In this document: positions 7,311 to 15,900 of the stretch, in pieces | Position numbering within the stretch: the first letter of the stretch is position 1 | Layout of the letters: every line of letters starts with the position of its first letter | Source: Micromonospora sonchi | GTDB lineage: Bacteria; Actinomycetota; Actinomycetes; Mycobacteriales; Micromonosporaceae | Direction: 5' to 3' | Assembly: GCF_014646235.1 (NCBI RefSeq) | Contig: NZ_BMNB01000045.1 | Coordinates: 1 to 37,899 of the forward strand | Length of the DNA: 37,899 nucleotides | Notes under the pieces: model-generated | Told to the model about the DNA's origin: nothing | The model's input: only the letters and a program-made list of their open reading frames with translations | The model's database searches: none | Program-made: the position numbers and the translations under genes

Positions 7311-8498
7311 ATGGAGCGCGTGACGTCGTCGACCTGGGTTGAACCCTCCAACACCGCCACCGCGCTGCTGCTCCTCGGCCGTGGCAGCGATCCCGCCACC
7401 GAACGTGGCGTGGAGTGTCCGGGCGATCTGCCGGCGCCGAGTGATCCCGACCTGGTGGCCCGGGCGGCGGCGGCCAAGGCCGCGCTCGGCGACAAGGTCT
7501 TCGTGCTCGGCCATCACTACCAGCGCGACGAGGTGATCCAGTTCGCCGACGTGACCGGCGACTCGTTCAAGCTGGCCCGCGAGGCCGCCGCCCGGCCGGA
7601 CGCGGAGTACATCGTCTTCTGCGGCGTGCACTTCATGGCCGAGAGCGCGGACATCCTCACCTCGGACGCGCAGCGCGTCGTCCTGCCCGACCTGGCGGCC
7701 GGCTGCTCGATGGCGGACATGGCCGCGCTGCCACAGGTCGAGAACGCCTGGGACGTCCTCACCGACGTGGGTGTGGCCGAGCGGACGACCCCGGTCACCT
7801 ACATGAACTCCTCGGCGGACATCAAGGGCTTCGTCGGCCGGCACGGCGGCGTGGTCTGCACCTCCTCCAACGCCAAGCGGGCCCTGGAATGGGCATACGA
7901 GCAGGGCGAGAAGGTGCTCTTCCTGCCCGACCAGCACCTGGGTCGCAACACGGCGGTGCTGGAGATGGGCTTCTCCCTGGACGACTGTGTGCTCTACGAC
8001 CCGCACAAGCCGGGCGGCGGGCTCACCTCGGAACAGCTGCGCGACGCGCGCATGATCCTCTGGCGTGGGCACTGTTCGGTGCACGGCCGGTTCACCCTCG
8101 ACAGCGTGAACGACGTCCGCGAGCGGGTGCCCGGGGTCAACGTGCTGGTGCACCCGGAGTGCCGCCACGAGGTGGTCAAGGCCGCCGACCTGGTGGGCTC
8201 GACCGAGTACATCATCCGGACCATCGAGGCGGCGCCCGCCGGTTCCGCGTGGGCGGTCGGCACCGAGTTGAACCTGGTTCGCCGGCTCGCACTGGCCCAC
8301 CCGGACAAGCAGATCATGTTCCTCGACCGGGCGGTCTGCTACTGCTCGACGATGAACCGCATCGACCTGCCGCATCTGGTGTGGGCGCTGGAGGAACTGG
8401 TCGCCGGCCGGGTGGTCAACCAGATCACCGTCGACGCCGACACCGCGCACCAGGCCCGGGTCGCGCTGGACCAGATGCTGGCGCTGCCCGGTTCCTGA
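7311..8498 (+). CDS. nadA: Quinolinate synthase A
   Basis: This enzyme condenses iminoaspartate with dihydroxyacetone phosphate to quinolinate in NAD synthesis and carries a [4Fe-4S] cluster. The predicted cluster cysteines are Cys104 (VFCGVHFMAE), Cys255 (WRGHCSVHGRF) and Cys343 or Cys345 (RAVCYCSTMNR). Substrate-site landmarks LGHHYQRDEVIQFAD, YMNSSADIK, TSSNAKRAL and HPECRHEV are all present. The length, 395 residues, fits the longer actinobacterial type. The ATG at 7311 is used here; GTG at 7320 is an equally good alternative and neither has a convincing Shine-Dalgarno. nadB and nadC are not in the window, so the gene is apparently monocistronic. Confidence 0.95.
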   Translation: MERVTSSTWVEPSNTATALLLLGRGSDPATERGVECPGDLPAPSDPDLVARAAAAKAALGDKVFVLGHHYQRDEVIQFADVTGDSFKLAREAAARPDAEYIVFCGVHFMAESADILTSDAQRVVLPDLAAGCSMADMAALPQVENAWDVLTDVGVAERTTPVTYMNSSADIKGFVGRHGGVVCTSSNAKRALEWAYEQGEKVLFLPDQHLGRNTAVLEMGFSLDDCVLYDPHKPGGGLTSEQLRDARMILWRGHCSVHGRFTLDSVNDVRERVPGVNVLVHPECRHEVVKAADLVGSTEYIIRTIEAAPAGSAWAVGTELNLVRRLALAHPDKQIMFLDRAVCYCSTMNRIDLPHLVWALEELVAGRVVNQITVDADTAHQARVALDQMLALPGS

Positions 8499-8719
8499 AC
8501 GGCCAGACGATCACCCTCGGTAATGCGGAAGGTACGAGAAAGTGCCGGATCACCGATTGATGCCCTCCCCAACGGTGTGACCGGATCCAAACTCGTCACG
8601 GAGGGCTATGCTGCCCGGGCGACAACACACGGGCCGACGTTTGCCCACGACCGGTTCGCGGGTAGCGACCCGTGGTGTCCCCACATCGAAACGGCAGCAC
8701 GCACGCGCTGGAGGTTGCG

Positions 8720-10075
8720 TTGACCGACGACGTCCTGGTCGTACACGGAGGCACCCCGCTGCAAGGGCGGATCCGCGTGCGCGGCGCGAAGAACCTGGTC
8801 TCCAAGGCGATGGTCGCCGCACTCCTCGGCGACAGCCCGAGCCGGTTGTTCGACGTACCGAAGATCCGTGACGTGGAGGTGGTCCGGGGCCTGCTCGGGC
8901 TGCACGGCGTCAAGGTCACCGACGGCGACGACGACGGCGAACTGGTCTTCGACCCGGCGAACGTGGAGAGCGCCAGCACCGACCAGATCAACGTGCACGC
9001 CGGCTCCAGCCGGATCCCGATCCTGTTCTGCGGTCCGTTGCTGCACCGTCTCGGGCACGCCTTCATACCCGACCTGGGCGGCTGTCACATCGGTCCGCGG
9101 CCGATCGACTTCCACCTGCAGGCCCTGCGGGAGTTCGGCGCCACGGTGGACAAGACGCCCGAGGGGCTGCACCTGTCCGCGCCGAACGGCCTGCGCGGCA
9201 CCAAGTTCGCGCTGCCCTACCCCAGCGTGGGCGCGACCGAGCAGGTGCTGCTCACCGCGGTGATGGCCGAGGGCGTCACCGAGTTGCGCAACGCCGCCGT
9301 GGAGCCGGAGATCATCGACCTGATCTGCATCCTGCAGAAGATGGGCGCGATCATCAAGGTGCACACCGACCGGGTGATCGAGATTCAGGGCGTGCCGAAG
9401 CTGCACGGCTACACGCATCGGCCGATCCCGGACCGGATCGAGGCGGCGAGCTGGGCGGCGGCGGCGCTGGCCACCCGTGGTCACGTCGAGGTGCTGGGTG
9501 CCGAGCAGGCCGACATGATGACCTTCCTCAACGTCTTCCGCTCGGTCGGCGGCGAGTACGAGGTGACCGACGCCCGGCCGCCGAAGCTGGGCCACCCCGG
9601 CCAGGAGGGCGGCATCCGGTTCTGGCACCCGGGCGGCGAGCTGAACGCGGTGGCCCTGGAAACGGACGTGCACCCGGGCTTCATGACCGACTGGCAGCAG
9701 CCGCTGGTCGTCGCGCTGACCCAGGCCCGCGGCCTGTCGATCGTCCACGAGACCGTCTACGAGCAGCGGCTGGGCTACACCGAGGCGCTCAACTCCATGG
9801 GCGCCAACATCCAGGTCTACCGGGACTGCCTGGGTGGCACCCCGTGCCGCTTCGGCCGGCGCAACTTCAAGCATTCGGCGGTGATAGCCGGGCCGAGCAA
9901 ACTGCACGCCGCCGACCTGGTCATCCCGGACCTGCGGGCCGGATTCAGCCACCTGATCGCCGCGCTGGCCGCCGAGGGCACCTCCCGGGTGTACGGCGTC
10001 GACCTGATCAACCGGGGCTACGAGGACTTCGAGGCCAAGCTCGCGGACCTCGGCGCGCACGTCGAGCGGCCCTGA
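8720..10075 (+). CDS. murA: UDP-N-acetylglucosamine 1-carboxyvinyltransferase (MurA family)
   Basis: The 451-residue enzyme transfers enolpyruvate to UDP-GlcNAc, the first committed step of peptidoglycan synthesis. It shows VRGAKNLVSKAMVAALLG near the N-terminus (Lys24 and Asn25 of the substrate site), the fosfomycin-target loop GGCHIGPRPIDFH with Cys122, and the C-terminal DWQQPLVVALTQARG and DLRAGFSHLIAALAAEG. The start is assigned to TTG at 8720 because GGAGG (8710-8714) lies five bases before it and the protein then begins where MurA family members begin; a GTG at 8672 would add 16 residues with no family support. Actinobacteria can carry more than one MurA-like gene, and this one has the catalytic Cys and so should be active. 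Confidence 0.93.
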   Translation: MTDDVLVVHGGTPLQGRIRVRGAKNLVSKAMVAALLGDSPSRLFDVPKIRDVEVVRGLLGLHGVKVTDGDDDGELVFDPANVESASTDQINVHAGSSRIPILFCGPLLHRLGHAFIPDLGGCHIGPRPIDFHLQALREFGATVDKTPEGLHLSAPNGLRGTKFALPYPSVGATEQVLLTAVMAEGVTELRNAAVEPEIIDLICILQKMGAIIKVHTDRVIEIQGVPKLHGYTHRPIPDRIEAASWAAAALATRGHVEVLGAEQADMMTFLNVFRSVGGEYEVTDARPPKLGHPGQEGGIRFWHPGGELNAVALETDVHPGFMTDWQQPLVVALTQARGLSIVHETVYEQRLGYTEALNSMGANIQVYRDCLGGTPCRFGRRNFKHSAVIAGPSKLHAADLVIPDLRAGFSHLIAALAAEGTSRVYGVDLINRGYEDFEAKLADLGAHVERP

Positions 10076-10103
10076 TCCCGGTCACCCACCGACCCACCCG
10101 CCC

Positions 10104-10136
10104 GTGTCCGGTGCACCCGCGATGTGCACCGGGCAC
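10104..10136 (+). terminator. Hairpin after murA
   Basis: The arms 10104-10116 and 10124-10136 (GTGTCCGGTGCAC against GTGCACCGGGCAC) pair over 13 positions including one G-U, with a seven-base loop. The hairpin lies 28 bases after the murA stop and before the DUF3043 gene. Confidence 0.65.
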
Positions 10137-10159
10137 GCGACGTTGGCTACCCTTGCCGC

Positions 10160-10753
10160 GTGCTGTCGCTGTTTCGCCGTAAGTCCGCTGACCTCGCCGA
10201 CCCCGCCACCGAACCGGTAACCCCGGCGGAGGAGGACGCGCGTCCCCGTGGCTACACCCCGGGCAAGGGGCGCCAGACGCCGAAGCGGCCCGCCACCGGC
10301 CGTCGGCCGGCTGGCGCGACCAAGCCGCTGACCAAGGAGGAGGCCAAGGCGCTGCGGCGGGAACGCCGCGCCGAGGCGGCGGCCGAGTTCCGGCGCGAGG
10401 GCGGCCCCCGCGACCGGGGCCCGGAGCGGGTGCTGGCGCGCAACGTGGTCGACTCCCGGCGTACCGTCGGCACCTGGTTCTTCGGCGGCGCGCTGGTCGT
10501 GCTGATCGGCTCGAACCAGATGATGCCCGAGGCGATCCGGCTGGCCTCCAATCTGCTGTGGGGCGCGCTGGCCGTGGGCGTGGTGATCGACTCCGTGCTC
10601 ATTTCCCGGAAGATCAAGAAGCTGGTCATGGCCCGCTTCCCGCAGACCACCCAGCGGATGGGGTCGCTGTACCTCTACGCCATCATGCGGGCGATCACCT
10701 TCCGCAAGCTGCGTACCCCGGAACCCCGCGTCGCCATCGGCGACCAGGTCTGA
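10160..10753 (+). CDS. DUF3043 membrane protein
   Basis: This 197-residue protein matches the actinobacterial DUF3043 family. It has a charged N-terminal half (LSLFRRKSADLADPA, then YTPGKGRQTPKRPATGRRP and LTKEEAKALRRERRAEAAAE), two transmembrane segments at about residues 108-128 and 131-152, and a basic C-terminus (RKIKKLVMARFP). Its function is unknown. The GTG start at 10160 is where family members begin with a short hydrophobic-basic motif. The same family sits near the cobT/cobS block in mycobacteria, from memory. The last codons and the stop lie in the first unit of a 26-bp tandem repeat. Confidence 0.87.
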   Translation: MLSLFRRKSADLADPATEPVTPAEEDARPRGYTPGKGRQTPKRPATGRRPAGATKPLTKEEAKALRRERRAEAAAEFRREGGPRDRGPERVLARNVVDSRRTVGTWFFGGALVVLIGSNQMMPEAIRLASNLLWGALAVGVVIDSVLISRKIKKLVMARFPQTTQRMGSLYLYAIMRAITFRKLRTPEPRVAIGDQV

Positions 10754-10809
10754 CCAGCGCCATCGGCGACCAGGTCTGAGCAGCGCCATCGGCGACCGGG
10801 TCTGACCGC
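10732..10809. repeat. 26-bp tandem repeat, three copies, over the DUF3043 stop
   Basis: The units 10732-10757, 10758-10783 and 10784-10809 each contain CGCCATCGGCGACC(A/G)GGTCTGA and differ at only a few positions. The first unit encodes the C-terminal AIGDQV and the stop of DUF3043; the other two repeat that coding end and stop in non-coding DNA. The third unit ends where the azlD stop begins on the opposite strand. Confidence 0.9.
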
Positions 10810-11118
10810 TCAGGGCACGCCGAGCAGACGCAGCAGCGCCGCGGTGCCGGCGGCGGCGACGACCACGATCGCGAACGGCGCCCGCCGCCAGGCCAGCAGC
10901 ACTCCCACCAGGACGCCGGCCGGCCGGGCCCAGCCGGCGAACCAGCCGACCTCGGTCAACGCCGCGGTCGCCGCCAGCGCCGCCAGCAGCGTCGCCGCAC
11001 CGACCGGCAGCAACTGCCGCGCCCAGGCCGGCAGGTCGAGCCGGTCCCGCAGCAACACCCCGGCGACCCGGAAGGCGTACGTCCCGACGGCCAACGCCAC
11101 GATCACCGCGATCAGCAT
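10810..11118 (-). CDS. azlD: AzlD-family branched-chain amino acid transport subunit
   Basis: The 102-residue protein is almost entirely hydrophobic, with about four membrane segments (MLIAVIVALAVGTYAFRVAGV, LLPVGAATLLAALAATAAL, PAGVLVGVLLAW and AIVVVAAAGTAALLRLLG). This matches AzlD, the small partner of AzlC in LIV-E class exporters. Its start overlaps the end of azlC by seven bases, which indicates coupled translation. The transported substrate (branched-chain amino acids or analogues) is inferred from the family only. Confidence 0.88.
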   Translation of the reverse strand: MLIAVIVALAVGTYAFRVAGVLLRDRLDLPAWARQLLPVGAATLLAALAATAALTEVGWFAGWARPAGVLVGVLLAWRRAPFAIVVVAAAGTAALLRLLGVP

Positions 11119-11924
11119 CGCTCCTCCTCGCCTCCGGCCGGCACTGCTCGACCCGGCCCTGCTCCGGCCGGCACTGCTCCGGCCGGCACCGCCCGGGTCC
11201 CCTCCGCCGGCGCGCCGGCCACCGGCCCGTCGACGTCATCGGCCGGCGCCGGGTGCCGCCGCGTCAGTCGGCGTACGGCCAGCAGCCCCGGGCCCACCAG
11301 GGCGAGCAGCACCGGCAGGCCGGCTGGCAACAGCGGCGTGGTCAGCACCGCCACCACCGCGCCACCCAGCGCGGCCCGCCGGGTGTCCCGGTCCCGCAGC
11401 GAGGGCAGCAGCAGGGCGATCAGCCCGGCCGGAAACGCGGCGTCCACCCCGAACGCGGCCGGGTCGCCGGCCACCCCACCGACCAGCACGCCGAGCAGGG
11501 TGCCGCCGTTCCAGGCCAGAAAGAGCAGGACGCCGGCGAGCCAGAAGGCCCGCCGCCGGACGGCACCGGCCGGACGGGCCAGCGTAAAGGCGGTCGCCTC
11601 GTCGGTCATCAGGTGGCTGCCGAGCAGCCGGTGCCGCAGCCGGTGCCCGATCGCGTCGCCGAGAGCCAGACCGAACGGCAGGTGCCGGGCGTTGATCAGC
11701 AGCCCGGCGAGGACGGCGGCCACGGGATTGCCGGCGGACATCAGCCCGATCGCCATGAACTGCGCGCCCCCGGCGTAGACCAGCATGGACATGGCGACGG
11801 CCGCCCAGCCGGGCAGCCCGGCGGCGACCGCCATGGCGCCGAACGAGGCACCGACGGCCGCCATCGCCGCGCCAATGGCGGCGACGTCGCGCAGCACCCC
11901 CGGCGTTCGTTCTGGTGTACGCAT
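11112..11924 (-). CDS. azlC: AzlC-family branched-chain amino acid exporter subunit
   Basis: This 270-residue membrane protein has the AzlC landmarks FGAMAVAAGLPGWAAVAMS, VYAGGAQFMAIGLM and GLLINARHLPFGLALGD near the N-terminus, followed by HLMTDEATAF and several membrane segments. The last 45 residues are a low-complexity Ala/Gly/Pro tail (repeated VPAGA) not usual for the family. It forms an operon with azlD and diverges from an XRE-cupin regulator. Its start codon lies about eight bases past a CATTAT -10 candidate, so the message may be nearly leaderless. Two matching palindromes overlap this promoter, so control by the adjacent regulator is likely. Confidence 0.88.
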   Translation of the reverse strand: MRTPERTPGVLRDVAAIGAAMAAVGASFGAMAVAAGLPGWAAVAMSMLVYAGGAQFMAIGLMSAGNPVAAVLAGLLINARHLPFGLALGDAIGHRLRHRLLGSHLMTDEATAFTLARPAGAVRRRAFWLAGVLLFLAWNGGTLLGVLVGGVAGDPAAFGVDAAFPAGLIALLLPSLRDRDTRRAALGGAVVAVLTTPLLPAGLPVLLALVGPGLLAVRRLTRRHPAPADDVDGPVAGAPAEGTRAVPAGAVPAGAGPGRAVPAGGEEERC

Positions 11925-11925
11925 G

Positions 11926-11969
11926 GTTCAGCATAATGAACACGCCCCCTGTCGTTCGTCAAATCGAAC
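11926..11969. promoter_or_regulatory. Paired palindromes over the azlC / XRE-cupin divergent promoter
   Basis: Two 16-bp inverted repeats of the same design are present: GTTCA-N6-TGAAC (11926-11941) and GTTCG-N6-CGAAC (11954-11969), with centres 28 bases apart. On the minus strand TTGACG (11962-11957) and CATTAT (11938-11933), 18 bases apart, form a plausible sigma-70-type promoter for azlC. The distal palindrome covers the -35 and the proximal one the -10. On the plus strand CATAAT (11932-11937) could serve as a -10 for the regulator gene. The likely reading is an operator bound by the adjacent XRE-cupin protein. Confidence 0.6.
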
Positions 11970-11992
11970 AAACTGGACGTCGGAGCGAACCA

Positions 11993-12553
11993 ATGCCCAC
12001 ACAGCCCTCTCCCCCGCTGGCCACCATCGCCGCCGCCCTGCGCCACGAACGGCAACGGGTCGGCCTGTCGCTGACCGAACTCGCCCGCCGCGCCGGGATC
12101 GCCAAATCCACCCTGTCCCAACTCGAGTCGGGGGTGGGCAACCCGAGCGTGGAGACACTGTGGGCGTTGGGCGCGGCACTCGACGTGCCGTTCAGCCGGT
12201 TGGTCGAGCCACCGACGTCCGGCGTGCGCGTGATCCGGGCCGGCGACGGGCCGCAAATCCGGTCCGAGCACGCCGACTTCACCGGCACGCTCCTGACCGC
12301 CGGCACCGCACACGCGCGCCGCGACGTCTACCTGATCGAACTGGAGCCGGACGGGGTCCGCACCGCCGAACCGCACACCCCGCGGAGTGTCGAGCACATC
12401 GTGGTGGGCTCCGGCCGGCTACGGTGCGGACCGGAGCACGAGCAGGTGGAACTCGGGCCTGGCGACTACGCGACCTTCCCCGGCGACGCGCCGCACCGTT
12501 ACCAGGCCCTCGAACCGGGCACCTTCGCCGTACTGATCATGGAACACCCGTGA
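11993..12553 (+). CDS. XRE-family transcriptional regulator with cupin domain
   Basis: The 186-residue protein has an N-terminal helix-turn-helix (residues about 8-65: LRHERQRVGLSLTELARRAG, then IAKSTLSQLESGVGNPSVET) and a C-terminal cupin_2 barrel (about 110-182: HTPRSVEHIVVGSGRLRCG, ELGPGDYATFPGDAPHRYQA). Such HTH-cupin regulators sense small ligands and often control transporters or catabolic genes next to them. The start at 11993 is chosen because CGGAG precedes it by seven bases, it matches where HTH-cupin proteins begin, and it leaves the palindromes outside the gene; an ATG at 11936 would place one inside. It diverges from azlCD, its probable target, and is probably autoregulated. Confidence 0.88.
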   Translation: MPTQPSPPLATIAAALRHERQRVGLSLTELARRAGIAKSTLSQLESGVGNPSVETLWALGAALDVPFSRLVEPPTSGVRVIRAGDGPQIRSEHADFTGTLLTAGTAHARRDVYLIELEPDGVRTAEPHTPRSVEHIVVGSGRLRCGPEHEQVELGPGDYATFPGDAPHRYQALEPGTFAVLIMEHP

Positions 12554-12946
12554 CACCCCGGCCGGCGGGCGGCGCGAGTCGCGGCATCATCGAGGTGCGC
12601 GGCGGATCCGGCAACCGCAGGCTGACCAGGGCCGGATACCGTCAGAAGTCCGATTCCGACAAGGAAGCAAATGTCCGGATCAATAGGATAACGTTTGGCT
12701 ACGGCACCGCGCCGCAGTGGCGGTGAGCGAGTCCACGCCGCTACCCTCCTTCCGCAGCCATCCGGTACCGGAACGAGCGACCTCACCGGTTCCCGGAGGC
12801 GCCCAGCGCGACCATTTCCGACGAGGTGACATCGCCGTGAGCGAGCGGACGCGAGCCGACCACCGGGGCGCGGCCGTGAGCGGGCGGCCCGCCGCCACCT
12901 GCCGCGCCGAGCATCGGCCTCGCGACCGCACCGACAGGTCCGCCGG
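12554..12946. other. Intergenic stretch before the WG-repeat gene
   Basis: This 393-base stretch contains a short, relatively AT-rich island at about 12645-12700 (GGATCAATAGGATAACG), the only such island here and the likeliest place for the promoter of the downstream gene. A weakly supported small frame covers the second half. I see no hairpin, repeat family member or RNA gene. Confidence 0.4.
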
Positions 12947-12950
12947 ATGA
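12717..12950 (+). CDS. Doubtful 77-residue ORF coupled to the WG-repeat gene
   Basis: The frame runs from a GTG to a TGA that overlaps the ATG of the next gene (ATGA), an arrangement typical of translational coupling. Against it, about one fifth of its codons end in A or T, clearly more than the neighbouring genes, and the protein is Arg- and Pro-rich with no motif. GTGAGCG recurs three times in frame (12723, 12837 and 12876), an odd feature that might be three reiterated start regions. It could be an upstream leader ORF or simply an open frame in GC-rich DNA. Confidence 0.2.
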   Translation: MAVSESTPLPSFRSHPVPERATSPVPGGAQRDHFRRGDIAVSERTRADHRGAAVSGRPAATCRAEHRPRDRTDRSAG

Positions 12951-15900
12951 GTCGCGGCTACGCCGACCGGTGGCACGATCCCAGCGAGCCGTCCTGGGTC
13001 GGCGAGCCGACGAGCGAATGGCAGCCACAGTTCCCGGGCCAGCGTTACCCGGGCGACATCGGCATCGACCACCATCAGCCGCCGCCGGCACGGGGCCGGG
13101 CGAGCGCCGTCGGCCGGGCCGAGGTGCCACCGCTCGCGCCGACCAGACCCGACGGCACGTACGTGGGCCGGTCCTGGGCCGACGAGCCGGACGGCTGGCC
13201 GGGCCGGCACGAGGTACCCGAACAGCGACGTCACGAGGGGTCGAACGGTGCCCGCCCGCACGACCGGTCGTACCCCGCCGCACGGCCGGAGCGCCCCGAC
13301 GGTCGGCACTTCCCGCAGACCGAGCCGCCCCGTGGGCGCGACGGAGTCACCTGGTCCGACGTCAGCTCGGCGGGTGCGACGAACGGTGCGCCGCCTCGCC
13401 GCGACCGACGCGAGCCCGACCGCTACCCGCAACGCGACACCGACCGACGCGAGCCCGACCGCTACTCGCAACGGCCCGGCCATCGTGAAGCCGAGGGCTA
13501 CCTCCGCCGCGACGCCGACCGGCGAGACCAGCGCGAGCCCGACCGCCACGCCCAGTGGCCGCGCCGATCCGAACCGACCGACCGCGACCAGCACCGGTAC
13601 CGTGGCACGCCGGTCTCGCCCGGCCGGCCGGGCGAGACCGGCCGGCCGGAGCCCGGTTGGCTGCCGGAGCCGAGCGAGCAACGGCGTCGGCCCGCCGCCC
13701 CGCAACGATCGGCCGAGACCGCGAGCCGCGGGAATCCCGGCGACGGCGCCCAGCAGCGCCCCCGCTATCAGTGGAGCAGCCACCCCGGCGAGCCCGCGTA
13801 CGACGATGGCCTCCGGGTGGACGGGTACCGGGCGGAGTTCAGCGTCGGGGACCCGGACAGCGCCCCGTACCCGGACGGTTACGTCGACGACGCGCCGGGT
13901 CGCGAGCCGCGCGACGAGTGGCGAGACCCCGACCGGTCGCCCGGGCACGCCCGGCCCGAGCCGACGGCACGGGAGCCACAGGCGTTCGCCGGGTCGCCGG
14001 GTGGCAGCCTGCCCTGGCCCGAGCCGGGACCGCTGCGGCCGGACACCGGCCGGAACCACCGCGAGTACCAGCGGCCCGCCGCGCCCCCGCCCGACCGACC
14101 CCGGCGCGACGATCTCCGGCCCGACGCACCGGACCCCGAACGGTTCGCGCCCGACCGACCGGCCGCGCAGCGGCCCGACCTCGACCGACCCGTCTCTCCC
14201 GCGCCCGACCGCGAGCCACCTCAGCCCGATCGACCGCACCTGTCGGTGGTGCCCGACCTTCCGGTCTCCCCCGCAGCGGAGTACGCCCCACCCGTCTCCC
14301 CCGCCGGACGGGCCCGGCCGGTCTCCCCGGCAGCGGAGTACGCCCCACCCGTCTCCCCCGCCGGACGGGTCCAGCCGGTCTCCCCGGCAGCGGAGCGCGA
14401 CCGACCGGACGCGACCCGCCGGGATCGGCCCGACACCCCGACCGCCGGCAGGGAATGGACCCACGGCCCCCGGCCGGACCTGGACCGACGACCCGCCGCA
14501 CATGCCGGCCACGATCCGGTTGGCCCGCGCCGACCGGCGGCCTCTGCCGGGGAGCCCGCACCGGCCGGGGAGACGGTACGGCCGGCACCCCTGCACCAGC
14601 ACGAGGTACGCCCAGCCCCGCTGCACGAGCACCAGGTCCGTCCCGCGCCCCTGCTCGACCAGCCGGTCGTGGCCACCCCGCCGCCAGTGGCGCCGTCGGT
14701 CGCCGCCGCGCCACCCGCCGCAGGCCCCACCACGGCACAACCCGTCTCCGCGCCACCGGCCCGCCCACCGGTTTCCGCGCCACCCGCGCACCGACCGGTT
14801 TCCGCGCCAGCGGCTCCCGGGGCCGCGTCCCGCAGCTCGGCACCTCCGGGCGAAGGGATGGACACTCCCGCCGCTCCGGCCGCCCGAAAGCCGACCCGGT
14901 ACGTCCCACCACCGCCCGCGCCGAACGAGCACTCGCCGCTCCGGGCACCCTCCGACGGCCCGCAGGCATGGTTCGGGTCGCCCGCTCCCGACCCGGCCCA
15001 GCCGCCGTCCGGACCGGCGGACACCCGGCCGTTCCGGCCCGATGACAGTGCCGCGCCGACGCCGACGCCGGCCGCCCCGGCCACGCCGGTCTCTCCCGCC
15101 GCGGCCGGTTCGCTCTTCGCGCCACCCGCCTACCCGACTTCCGCTCCACCCGCCGCCGAGCACACCGACGCGCCATCCGCATGGGCGCCACAGATGCCGC
15201 CGCCGGCACCGCCCACCTCCGCGCCACCGTTCTCCACGCCACCGACCTCCGCGCCGCCCGCTCCACCGGCGCCATCGGCCGGAGAACCACCCGCGCCACC
15301 GGTGGTCGCACCGTTCTCCGCACCACCGACGCCGCCACCCGCCACTGCGCCGACCGCTACCTCACCGATCTCCGCGCCCCCGCCCCCACTTGCACCACCG
15401 ATCTCCGCACCACCCGCACCACCGATCTCCGCACCACCCGCGCCACCGATCTCCGCACCACCGGCACCACCCGCGCCACCGGCCTCTGCGGTGCCGGCCT
15501 CCGCGCCACCAGCGGCGCCGGTCTCCGCGCCACCGATCGCTGCCTCGCCTGCTGCCGCACCGGCGGCAACCCCGGTCTCCGCGCCACCGGTGTCCGCTGC
15601 GGACGGCGAGACGGCGGCGGAGGTGGCCGTGGCACCCGAGCCGCCGGTCGACCCCGAGCAGGTGTTGGCGAACTACCGCTGGCGGCTCGACCCGACGACG
15701 CTGCGCGAGGTCGCGGACGACCCGGAGGAACTGCGTACGGTCCGGGAACGGTTGACCGACAAACTCGACTCGGCCCTCGACAACCGGTCCCGGGCCCGGC
15801 TGTTGAGCCTGCGGGCGGTGGTCTCACGAGTCCTCGGCGACTTCGACGACGCGTTGGACGACGGCCGGATGGCGTTGACCTACGCCGAGGCGACCGGAGA

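Noticed and set aside
8606..10060. 484-codon open frame antisense to murA
   Set aside because: It mirrors the conserved murA frame and has no recognisable domain. Other antisense frames over nadA, lpdA, sucB and the LtrA-like gene were rejected for the same reason.
12680..15755. Very long open frames on the minus strand (12680-15163) and in other plus frames (13248-15755) over the Pro-rich gene
   Set aside because: High GC removes stop codons from all frames here. The products are Arg/Pro/His-rich without motifs, while the 12947-16942 frame leads into recognisable TPR-like and WG-repeat sequence.
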